A DNA stretch of 64,000 bases. Origin: Neobacillus citreus (lineage in GTDB: Bacteria; Bacillota; Bacilli; Bacillales; Cytobacillaceae). Positions 8,578 to 17,500 of this stretch are shown here, piece after piece. Positions within the stretch are counted from its first letter, which is position 1. Each line of letters starts with the position of its first letter. The notes under the pieces are model-generated. The model was given only the letters and a program-made list of their open reading frames with translations, made no database searches and was not told the DNA's origin. Both the position numbers and the translations under genes were made by a program. The DNA is taken from contig NZ_JAGYPE020000017.1 of the NCBI RefSeq assembly GCF_018343545.2, positions 28,780 to 92,779 on the forward strand, in the 5' to 3' direction.

Positions 8578-9312
8578 GTGGAATCCATTTTAAAACAGCT
8601 GTTTTGGATTTGGTCACCTATCTCTGCCCTGCCGGAATGGTTGCGTATTTTTTTGGTTCTCTTTGTTCTATTGCAGCTTGTAAGGCTGATGTTGTTGTAC
8701 CTTGTTCCGCCTTTTTTAAACTTGTTGGCCCTTTTGTTGAAAAAAATGCTGTATCTCATTTCCTATCCAATCATGACATTCGTTTGCACGATGCAAAGAA
8801 GACGGAGAGAAGCAGGAGAAGCTGGCATACCTGTTTGGATTGAGTTTATTGAAGGAATGTTTTCCTTGCTCGAAGGTTTTTTCAACAAAATCATTCAGCT
8901 TTTCATGAAACGGAAAAGGAATAGGACAAGGTTGAAAAGATGGACCTTCTACTCTGCCACCACATTAGTAATTTTGCTGACAGCGGCAATCATCAGCAAT
9001 CCAAATAAGTGGTATACAGAAAAATGGAAGAAAGCTGAAGCTTGGTTAAACCAAGAACCTGTACACGTACAAACAACCGTGGCTTCCCCTGTTCAAAAAG
9101 AATTTATTTTAAATAAGCAATATGAAGACGGAGGAAATATTCGTGAAGCTCCCACACTAACCGCACCACGTCTTTACACGATTACAAACGGAGAAATCAT
9201 CCACTTTTTGAATGAAGAACAAGTAGATTCCAAAGGAATTAAGTGGCTAAAAGTTGAAACCGCAAACGGGGTCGAAGGCTGGATTTCGGCCTTGATTGTC
9301 AGGGAAAAATAA
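8578..9312 (+). CDS. Membrane protein with C-terminal SH3b domain, unknown function
   Basis: This 244-residue protein starts with GTG, ten bases after the AAAGGAG that overlaps the end of the upstream gene. Two or three hydrophobic segments lie in the first ~65 residues, then an amphipathic basic region (KRKRNRTRLKRW) precedes a further membrane segment (~residues 122-140). The C-terminal ~75 residues show the bacterial SH3 pattern: a GGNIREAPT block, then GIKWLKVETANGVEGWI, as in wall- or ligand-binding SH3b modules. The SH3b part is probably outside the cell. It is co-transcribed with the band-7-like protein and followed by a hairpin. No function can be assigned. Confidence 0.75.
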   Translation: MESILKQLFWIWSPISALPEWLRIFLVLFVLLQLVRLMLLYLVPPFLNLLALLLKKMLYLISYPIMTFVCTMQRRRREAGEAGIPVWIEFIEGMFSLLEGFFNKIIQLFMKRKRNRTRLKRWTFYSATTLVILLTAAIISNPNKWYTEKWKKAEAWLNQEPVHVQTTVASPVQKEFILNKQYEDGGNIREAPTLTAPRLYTITNGEIIHFLNEEQVDSKGIKWLKVETANGVEGWISALIVREK

Positions 9313-9354
9313 TAAATTTGATCCTTTTTCCAATTCATAGAACAACCTAAAATA

Positions 9355-9389
9355 GGAGAGTAGACTCCAATGGGAATAGTCCACTCTCC
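9355..9389 (+). terminator. Terminator after the SH3b-protein gene
   Basis: GGAGAGTAGACT pairs with AGTCCACTCTCC (one mismatch) around a nine-to-eleven-base loop, followed by TTATTTAAA. It ends the two-gene plus-strand operon. Confidence 0.6.
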
Positions 9390-9516
9390 TTATTTAAAGC
9401 TCTTTCCAACTTTATCAAACTGTGAATCTCAAACTAAAAACAGAAAGTTCTCTCCCATTTAAAAAAGAGCATAGAAAAGATGATGAAATAAAAGAATATG
9501 ATTGTTAAGAAAATCG

Positions 9517-9951
9517 TTATTTTTTGTACATAAGAAATAATGATATTCCTAGTAAAAGTGCGGCAACACCTCTTTGCCAATCAAAAGGAATTTGTTTTCC
9601 GCCAAAAAGACCGAAATGATCAATTACTCCACTTATTAATACTTGGCCTAATATAACAGATACAATTGTTGTAGCTACTCCGATTTTCGGTACAGCTAAT
9701 ACCATAATAAGCACATATATAGCTCCTAACAATCCGCCTGTTAATTGCCATTTTGGAACTGAGAAAACGTTTAATAGGTTCCCCTTACCTAGAAAAATAG
9801 TACACACTAATAAGATTAATGTACCAATAGCAAACGAAACAAAAGCACCCTCAATTACCCCTATTTTCTTTCCAAAACCTCCATTAATTCCCGCTTGAGT
9901 ACCTATAGATATACCTGCTATAACAGCGAGAAGGGTCATAATCCAATTCAT
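9517..9951 (-). CDS. YdcZ/DUF606-family small membrane transporter
   Basis: This 144-residue protein has five hydrophobic segments, with the family pattern of one half of a drug/metabolite transporter: a GISIGTQAGINGGFGKKIG segment near the N-terminus and GQVLISGVIDHFGLFGG near residue 100. Members of this family may work as homo- or heterodimers in export of small metabolites. It stands alone; no partner gene of the same family is adjacent. Substrate unknown. Confidence 0.82.
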   Translation of the reverse strand: MNWIMTLLAVIAGISIGTQAGINGGFGKKIGVIEGAFVSFAIGTLILLVCTIFLGKGNLLNVFSVPKWQLTGGLLGAIYVLIMVLAVPKIGVATTIVSVILGQVLISGVIDHFGLFGGKQIPFDWQRGVAALLLGISLFLMYKK

Positions 9952-9994
9952 AGTGCGCCTCCATATTTTTTAGATAAGTCAAGAAGTAAGAAAA

Positions 9995-10046
9995 CACTTC
10001 CTTTTATCGATTTGTCCACAAGCCATTATAACAGAAAAAGGAAGTG
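9995..10046 (-). terminator. Long-loop inverted repeat downstream of paiA
   Basis: CACTTCCTTTT (9995-10005) and AAAAGGAAGTG (10036-10046) form an 11-bp stem with a ~30-base loop. On the minus strand it is followed by TTTTCTTACTT. It may terminate paiA; the long loop makes this uncertain, and it also covers the upstream region of the YdcZ-like gene. Confidence 0.4.
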
Positions 10047-10111
10047 AGGAAGTGCAGCATCGGACCTTAAAATATTTAGGAATATACATAAAATCCACCT
10101 TTCCAAAAAAG

Positions 10112-11100
<989 letters not shown>

Positions 11101-11123
11101 TATTAACTCCTTTACACATATTT

Positions 11124-11142
11124 TTGTTGCAAATGCAATAAA
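11124..11142. promoter_or_regulatory. Palindromic operator, probable MarR site 1
   Basis: The imperfect palindrome TTGTTGCAAATGCAATAA has the core TTGCAAATGCAA (11127-11138). It lies 24 bases before the regulator start, in its 5' leader or core promoter. It shares its core with the second site 40 bases away. Confidence 0.65.
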
Positions 11143-11170
11143 AATGATATAGATTAAATTTAACTTATCT

Positions 11171-11188
11171 TTGTTGCATTTGCAACAA
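11171..11188. promoter_or_regulatory. Palindromic operator, probable MarR site 2
   Basis: TTGTTGCATTTGCAACAA is a perfect 8-bp inverted repeat around two central bases. It lies 26 bases upstream of the start of the divergent acetyltransferase pseudogene and matches the core of site 1. Size and symmetry fit MarR-family operators. Confidence 0.7.
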
Positions 11189-11213
11189 AATTTCTTTGTA
11201 AAAGGACTGAAAA

Positions 11214-11672
11214 ATGTATACAAAAAGAATAACGGCTGATGAAGATTTAAGGGCAGCTTTTGCTATTCGGAAACAAGTATTTGTAAAAGAACAAGGCGTT
11301 CCATTAGAAGACTAATTTGATCAATTTGATACACTTGAGGGAACTTGCGAACACGTATTAGTCCACTACAATAAACAACCCGTCGGAACGGGAAGGATAA
11401 GCTTTATTAATGGAGTAGGTAAATTGGAGAGAATCTGCATCCTTGAACCTTACCGTAAATTTGGTATTGGAAAAAACATTATAAAAGCGTTAGAAGAAAT
11501 CGCTGAAGAACGGGGAGCCTCGCAGGTTAAATTACATGGGCAAATGCAGGCAGAAGGATTTTATAAAAAAATTGGTTACCGAACTTCTTCGGCAATCTTT
11601 ATGGAAGATGGAATCCCACATATTCTCATGCTCAAAGAATTATCTACTAAAAATGATAATGACACCAAGTAA
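11214..11672 (+). pseudogene. GNAT acetyltransferase gene broken by one in-frame stop
   Basis: The frame from the ATG at 11214 to the TAA at 11670 encodes a complete ~152-residue GNAT protein of the YjcF/ElaA type. It starts MYTKRITADEDLRAAFAIRK, has RKQVFVKEQGVPLED, and ends with the acetyl-CoA segment RICILEPYRKFGIGKNIIKA and GFYKKIGYRT. Codon 34 is TAA (11313-11315) where the family has an acidic residue (EDEFDQFD), so a single G-to-T change from GAA explains it. The rest of the frame is intact, suggesting a very recent mutation or a sequencing error. A ribosome site (AAAGGACTG) and the MarR operator precede it. An internal restart at a later codon is possible but would lose the N-terminal fold. 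Confidence 0.85.
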
Positions 11673-11822
11673 CCCTGACTACACTAATCTGCCGCTAAAA
11701 GAAATCGAACAGCATACTCTCGTTAAATAATGTAATTGGGCTAATAATCGTCCATATAATTCAATTAAAATTGCTATACAGTAGAAAGGAAGCAGAAAAC
11801 TATTCTTCTGCTTCCTCCATGC

Positions 11823-13310
11823 TTATCCCCGTAAAACGTGTTTCAGGACTTTTCCACTCGCATTACGTGGTAATGTATCGAGAAAGTCTAGTTCCACGGG
11901 CAGTTTGTATTTAGCCAGTTTTGTTTTGCAATAGGTGAGGACATCATCTTCTGTAAGCGTTCTTCCTTCTTTAGGTACCACAAACGCTTTTGGGACTTCA
12001 CCGTAAATAGGATGCGGGACGCCGACAACAGCAGCCTCCAAGATTTCCGGAATTTGATATAGGACTTCTTCGACCTCGACGGGATAAACGTTTTCGCCGC
12101 CACGGTTAATCATATCCTTTTTTCGGTCTACGATATATAACAGTCCATCCTGGTCAAATCGGCCTAAATCTCCGCTGTATAACCAGCCATTTTTTAAAGC
12201 CTGCCTTGTGGCTTCTTCATTTTTTAAGTAACCCTTCATCACAAGCGGCCCTTTAACAACGATTTCTCCTACTTCCCCCGTTGGTACTGGCTCGCCAAAC
12301 TCATCAACCACCTGCACCTCGAGCCCTGGCAATGGTTCGCCGACAGAACCGACTTTGTCCAGTGCATAATGGTCCTTTAAGGTTGTAGCTCCAGGTGAAT
12401 TTTCTGTCTGGCCATATAAGTTTTGTACTTTTACATCAGGATAGCGTTCCTTTACCGTACGGACCAGCTCATATGGCATAGGAGCCGCCCCGTACGTGAA
12501 CAAACGGAGCCTAGATAAATCAGTTTCTGCCATTTTAGGAGTATTTAATAGAATACTATAGATGGCCGGGACTCCAAAGAAAATGGTCACCTTTTCTTTT
12601 TCCATTGTCCTCAAGGTTTGTTCCGGTGAAAAAGCCTCCTCAATTACCACTGTACCGCCCTTATAAATAGTAGGAACAGTAAAACAATGACTCGCAGCAC
12701 AGTGGAACAGCGGGGTCACGATATGCATGCGGTCAGCTGCGGTTATTTCCATTACATCTGACCAAATTTGAGCAGTCGCACGGACATTTCCGGCTGATAA
12801 CATAACCCCTTTGGGCTTGCCAGTCGTTCCGGATGTGTAAAAAACAACCGCTGTATCATCCTCATCAACCTTCACAGGCTGAAAAGGGATTTTGTCGTCT
12901 GCTAAAACTGCTAGTAATGAATCCTCGCCGCCAACTGCTAAACGGTCCTTAAACTGCTCTAAGGAAATCTGATTCAGTTGGGCTTCATACCTTACATCAT
13001 AAATGATCGCTTTCGCTTCAGAATGGCTGAAAATATACTCCACTTCCGGTGCAGTTAATTTGGTATTGACGGGCATGACCGAAAATCCGCCCAGCTGGCA
13101 GGCATAATAACAGATTACAAAATAATCAGAGTTGGGCAGATAGACCGCAATGATGTCATCCTTTTGGTAGCCCTTCTCCTGGAAATACCCGGCTAAATTT
13201 TTCGCCTGCTGGTATAATTGGCCGTAGGTCATCTCCCTGCCCTGATAAGCGGTAATCACCTTGTCCGGCTGCAGCTTTACATGTTCTTCTAATTGTTCTG
13301 AGACAAACAT
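11823..13310 (-). CDS. AMP-dependent acyl-CoA synthetase (long-chain fatty acid ligase type)
   Basis: This ANL-superfamily enzyme of 495 residues activates a carboxylic acid to its CoA thioester through an acyl-AMP. The phosphate-binding loop YTSGTTGKPKGV (~residue 160), the YGQTE adenine motif (~300), YSGDLGRFDQDG with the ribose-binding Asp (~375), the hinge DRKKDMI and the C-terminal catalytic lysine in RNASGKVLK are all present. The length and short N-terminus fit LcfB/FadD-like enzymes. It is transcribed alone, with a GGGG-type ribosome site. The exact acyl chain is not determined. Confidence 0.88.
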   Translation of the reverse strand: MFVSEQLEEHVKLQPDKVITAYQGREMTYGQLYQQAKNLAGYFQEKGYQKDDIIAVYLPNSDYFVICYYACQLGGFSVMPVNTKLTAPEVEYIFSHSEAKAIIYDVRYEAQLNQISLEQFKDRLAVGGEDSLLAVLADDKIPFQPVKVDEDDTAVVFYTSGTTGKPKGVMLSAGNVRATAQIWSDVMEITAADRMHIVTPLFHCAASHCFTVPTIYKGGTVVIEEAFSPEQTLRTMEKEKVTIFFGVPAIYSILLNTPKMAETDLSRLRLFTYGAAPMPYELVRTVKERYPDVKVQNLYGQTENSPGATTLKDHYALDKVGSVGEPLPGLEVQVVDEFGEPVPTGEVGEIVVKGPLVMKGYLKNEEATRQALKNGWLYSGDLGRFDQDGLLYIVDRKKDMINRGGENVYPVEVEEVLYQIPEILEAAVVGVPHPIYGEVPKAFVVPKEGRTLTEDDVLTYCKTKLAKYKLPVELDFLDTLPRNASGKVLKHVLRG

Positions 13311-13494
13311 TTAATACAACCCCACTTCTCAATTAAGAATTTTCCGAATAAACTAATTAATTCTCTATATTTTCTAAAATTCCTCTAAATTCTACAAATT
13401 CCCGCAGGTTTCAGCCGAGTCTCAGAATCTAATTCGTTCTTGTCACATTAGAATAAAAATAAAAAGCTGTTTTCGTAATTAACGGGATCACTTT

Positions 13495-13530
13495 CCCCAA
13501 AAAGGTAACTTTTCAATTACCTTTTTGGGG
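13495..13530. repeat. Perfect 14-bp inverted repeat
   Basis: CCCCAAAAAGGTAA and TTACCTTTTTGGGG surround an 8-base loop. There is no T-run on either side, so it is not a normal terminator. It lies directly before the 21-bp array and shares the word ACTTTTCAATTACC with that array's ACTTTCC units, so it may be part of the same repeat system. Confidence 0.6.
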
Positions 13531-13552
13531 TGATTACCATATATTTGGATAT

Positions 13553-13678
13553 ACTTTCCGATTTGGAGTGGTTACTTTCCAATTGGGGGCAGTTACTTTC
13601 TATTTTTACGATTTTACTTACACTTTCTGGCCAAATACTTTCCAGAATACCTGATTTACTTTCCAAACTATTTTACCG
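13553..13678. repeat. 21-bp tandem array with key word ACTTTCC (six units)
   Basis: Units start at 13553, 13574, 13595, 13616, 13637 and 13658, exactly 21 bp apart without indels. Most begin ACTTTCC, and the first two continue with ATTTGG or ATTGGG and end in TT. The fourth unit is shifted internally. It contains no credible gene: the 63-codon ORF across it has no ribosome site. See the findings for its relation to the next array. Confidence 0.8.
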
Positions 13679-13696
13679 GTGGGAATTCACACCAAA

Positions 13697-13719
13697 AAGC
13701 CAGGCGGAGAGCCTGGCTT
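13697..13719 (-). terminator. Strong GC-rich hairpin between the two 21-bp arrays
   Basis: AAGCCAGGC, loop GGAGA, GCCTGGCTT. On the minus strand it is followed by TTTTTGG, so it can act as a back-up terminator for yabR-direction transcription. Confidence 0.5.
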
Positions 13720-13756
13720 AGGTAACATATGAGATCTTAATAATACCTTTTTAAAA

Positions 13757-13861
13757 TTTACTCGCTGAATTTGGGGTTTTACTCGTCAACTTTTGACTTT
13801 TACTCGCCTAATTTCATGATTTACTCGCCCAACTCAAGACTTTACTCGTTAACCCTCAACT
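13757..13861. repeat. 21-bp tandem array with key word TTTACTCG (five units)
   Basis: Five units of exactly 21 bp start at 13757, 13778, 13799, 13820 and 13841. Each begins TTTACTCG and continues with a variable, AT-rich 13-mer containing AA near its middle. The array lies between the acyl-CoA synthetase promoter side and the end of yabR. An ORF reading through it has no homology that I recognise and no ribosome site. Confidence 0.85.
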
Positions 13862-13919
13862 CAAGAGCATTTTTTATATTCGAAAAGCAACATTCATTTA
13901 GAAAAGAGCCAAATAAAAA

Positions 13920-13962
13920 GCTGACCCAAAAGTGTCGTCTTTCAACAACCTTTTGGATCAGC
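13920..13962 (-). terminator. Rho-independent terminator of yabR
   Basis: GCTGACCCAAAAG pairs with CTTTTGGATCAGC (one mismatch). The minus-strand tail is TTTTTATTT. It lies 40 bases after the yabR stop. Confidence 0.8.
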
Positions 13963-14001
13963 CTCTTTACCTATATGATGAAAGATAAAAATCGCAGCAA
14001 T

Positions 14002-14454
14002 TTATCCGCGTCTTCCACCTCTACCGCCCTGTTTTGCAGTACTGTTGCGTTTTAGGGTAGACAAATTTTCTTCACTAGTCTTTAAAAATTTAGCCATTTT
14101 ATCTTCAAAACTTTCCTTTGGCTTGAAATTACCTTTTGAACGAAAGTCTTTGGAACGGTTATCCCCTCTACCACCCGGACGTGATGGGCGTTGAGAATAA
14201 GAAGAGCTTTGTCCTTCGGGTTTATCAACCGCCTTTTTAATGGACAAGGAAGTTTTCCCGTCTTTCATACTAATTACTTTTACTTCAACTTGGTCGCCTA
14301 TTTTAAGATGGTCATTTACATCTTTAACATAGCTATCCGCTACTTCACTGATATGCACAAGACCTGTTGATCCATCCGGTAATTCCACAAAAGCTCCGAA
14401 ATTAGTAATGCCTGTTACTTTACCTTGTACTTTGCTGCCAATTTCTACTGACAT
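14002..14454 (-). CDS. yabR: S1-domain RNA-binding protein YabR
   Basis: This 150-residue protein has an N-terminal S1 (OB-fold) domain, residues ~1-75, with typical segments GKVTGITNFGAFVEL and GLVHISEVADSYVKDV, then a disordered Ser/Arg/Gly-rich linker and a conserved C-terminal tail (ESFEDKMAKFLKTSEENLS ... KQGGRGGRRG). This organisation and the tail match B. subtilis YabR, a ribosome-associated RNA-binding protein. The start is the ATG after GAGGGGGA; the longer upstream frame is not supported. In B. subtilis yabR lies near divIC, so here it has moved or the surroundings were rearranged. Confidence 0.88.
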   Translation of the reverse strand: MSVEIGSKVQGKVTGITNFGAFVELPDGSTGLVHISEVADSYVKDVNDHLKIGDQVEVKVISMKDGKTSLSIKKAVDKPEGQSSSYSQRPSRPGGRGDNRSKDFRSKGNFKPKESFEDKMAKFLKTSEENLSTLKRNSTAKQGGRGGRRG

Positions 14455-14587
14455 ATTAATGGTTTTCCCCCTCAAGAATGTTAAAAACACTTAATTATAA
14501 CAAATTAAACAAACTGAAACAATTGATATTGATTGCTTGGTTAATATTCTACTAATTATAAATGGTTTCAAAGTATTTTTCAATATT

Positions 14588-17500
14588 TCATCTTACCTGA
14601 GCTGCTTCAGTTCCCTGATAAATTCGATATGCTGGAACAATTGTGTCGGAAACAATTTCTTTTCCTTTTTCACGAATGAAGTCCAATTTATAATAGGCAT
14701 CGAATCTTCGGCTGATTTCCGTCTTCACCAGTTCGGGCGGAGTGACGACGATGAATTGGAACTTCAGTTTTTCGGCGACTGAGAAAATCGGGTCGAGGAC
14801 ATGTGCTGATGCGGCTTGTCCGAACGGATTATCACAGACTAACGGAACCCAGCTTTGATCTGACTCATTTTTAACTGACAATAACATCATCATCATAACC
14901 ATTCGGGCAGACAGCTTTTGTCCTCCACTGCCATCTGATTTCGTCTTTGAACCTTGATTAATGGTCTGCCAGGTTGAATAATGTTCTCTTTGCGGTTTTC
15001 CGTACATAAAGGCATTATCCGTCCGCATGTTATAGACGAGAAGCTCCGGGTATCTATTTCGTAGTGATACAAACAAAATCTGCTCATCACTAATAAGTTG
15101 TTTTATTTCTTGGTCTACAGCAAGATTATTGTGATCAATCGTATCAAATTGTTTGGTAATTTTGTTGATGGCAGCGACAAAATGCTGCTTCAGCAGCGGC
15201 TCGATATCTTCGGGCTTTTTAGGTAAAATATCTTCTTTTAGCTGCACAAGCGGGAAGGATCCTCGTTCATTTTTCAGCTTCATCTTTGCAATCATCGAAC
15301 GGATCGCCTCTGAAATACTCATCACCTTCATGCTTGCCCGGCTGGCCCAGAAGTTTTGAGCCTTTTCTGCCCGTTCTTTGTCCCGTTCTAATTGTTCCAA
15401 ACCACCTTGTGAGAAGCGCTTCATATTTTTAACGATGCTTTGAATATGCGAATAATGCCTTGTATCCATATGGTCTAATGTTGTTAATACTTCATTTTTA
15501 AAACGAATCTCCCAATCCTTTCCTTCAATCGTCTGCTTTACATTACGTAAGGATTGTTCGATTTTCGCATGCTTCTCTTTGCCTTCTTCCTGAATCGCTT
15601 GATGTTTTTCACACCAGGATATGATACATGCTTTCCCTTGACTCCTGATTTTTTCTACATCCATATCAGTAAAGGCTGCCGCTTCCTCCTTAAGGACCAC
15701 GGATAATGTTAACAAATCCCCTTCGAAACCCGCAATGTTGGAGTCTATTTCTTTTTGGCGCTTTTCAGCCTGCTTTACTTCCTCTAGCGTTTGTTTCGTT
15801 TGGTCTTGTATTTCTACACCCTTTACTTCTAAGTCAAGCTCTTCCCATTCTTCAGGCGGCTTTTCATGTTTGGCCACTTTCTTTCCTGACTTATCACGCT
15901 GAACAATTGCATGCTTTAAGGAAGTTTCTGCGACGGTTACAGCCGTTCCTTGTTCCCGTTCTTCTTTTTCCGCCGTCTTCGCTTCCTTTTGGGCTGTTTG
16001 CAGCATATTTTCTAATATGCTTATAGGTTCATCTGGTTCCGGAGCGTCTTTCCACTCCTTATTATAGGTATCTAGTTTTTTCTCTAATTTATTTTGCTGC
16101 TTTTGTTCTGTTTCTTTTTTTGCTTGAATAACCAGCAATTCTCTTGCTTGTTCTTCTTTTGATTTTTGGAGCTGTTTTAACTCTTCAATACTGCCATTTA
16201 GCTCCTCTAATAAATGAGCTGACAACCGTGGGATGTCTTCACACTGCTCTACTTTTTCATCAGGAGGAAATACCGCTGTTTCAATAAAGACGCCAATCTC
16301 TTTAATCGTTTGCTCGGTTGTAACCTTCCATTCTAAATACGTTTGATGCCACTTGGTTTGCAGGTCAATGATATGTTGGTGCTCTTTTCCTATTTCCTGC
16401 TGCGCTAAACTCGCGGCTTCCTTTTGTTTCTCTTTCTCTAACTTCAAACGTTTATTTTCTTGATGAATTAGCTTTTCACGCTCATATTCCGTTAATGTTT
16501 CTACATCTTTTGTCAGCGTTTCAATTTTTACTTTTGCCGTCTCAATCTGTTCTTTTAGCTGGAGCTGCAATTCTTTTTCTTTTTGCTGCTGTGTTGTGAT
16601 TTCCTGTAATTTCGTCTTCATAGAATGAAGAGTATACTGTTCCTGATTAAGCTCTCTTTCGATATCCACCGCGAGCTCGTGTGATAAAAATCGATCCATT
16701 TCTTTTAGAATACGACGCAAGGAAGTTTCTGTCTTTTCAATTTCAATAAGTGTTTCTTTCTTTTCTTCTATTTGCTTAGCAATACTAATTTTCCAGTTGG
16801 TAAATTGATTTTTATCCGTTAATAGCTCTTTCTCAGTTCCGTTAATTATCACAAAGGTTGGCTGGTGATTTTCACTGTTCATTTCCTCACGCAAAAAGAT
16901 CGGAACAGGACTTTTGAACATTCTTCCGGAAAGAACCTGCTGATTAATTTTTTGCCATTGCTGTCCGCTAACAACTAACCCATACGGAAGGAGCGGATAG
17001 GATTCAAGGTGATTTGCAAGCTCTTCTTTACTTAAAGATTGGAGAAATTGCGTTCCATAAAACACATCGATGCCAGTTTTTTCATCAATCCATTCTTTTA
17101 ATTCTTTCACATCTTTATTCGGAATCCAGAAGTGCTCATCATTTAAGGAATGATCCAGTTGAATTTCCCATAAATCTTTTTTAATTTGTTCAGCTTGTTC
17201 CCTATTATTGCCTAGTATGTCTTCAATTTGGATGACATATTTCGAAAGAAGCGCATGAGTTAGTGGTGCCGCGACATCATCTAACAATCCACGAAGACGA
17301 TCCAACAGTTTTGCTTCTTTTTGTGTTTGCTCCTCATTTGCTTGCTTTAGTTTTTCACATTTTTCTTCCGAAAACTGAATCGATTGGACAAGCGTACCAT
17401 GTATAGTGGCTAATTCGTTTTGCGCTTCACTAGATTCTTTATCTTTTGCTTGCAGCTCTTCTATCGAAACCTTTTTGTTGTCAATTTGTTTAGAAAGAAA

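Noticed and set aside
11313..11315. Selenocysteine codon in the acetyltransferase, given the nearby tRNA-Sec
   Set aside because: The codon is TAA. Selenocysteine is inserted at TGA, and no SECIS-like hairpin follows.
13530..14055. ORFs across the 21-bp arrays
   Set aside because: A 21-bp period is a multiple of three, so an open frame arises by itself. Neither ORF has a ribosome site or recognisable composition.
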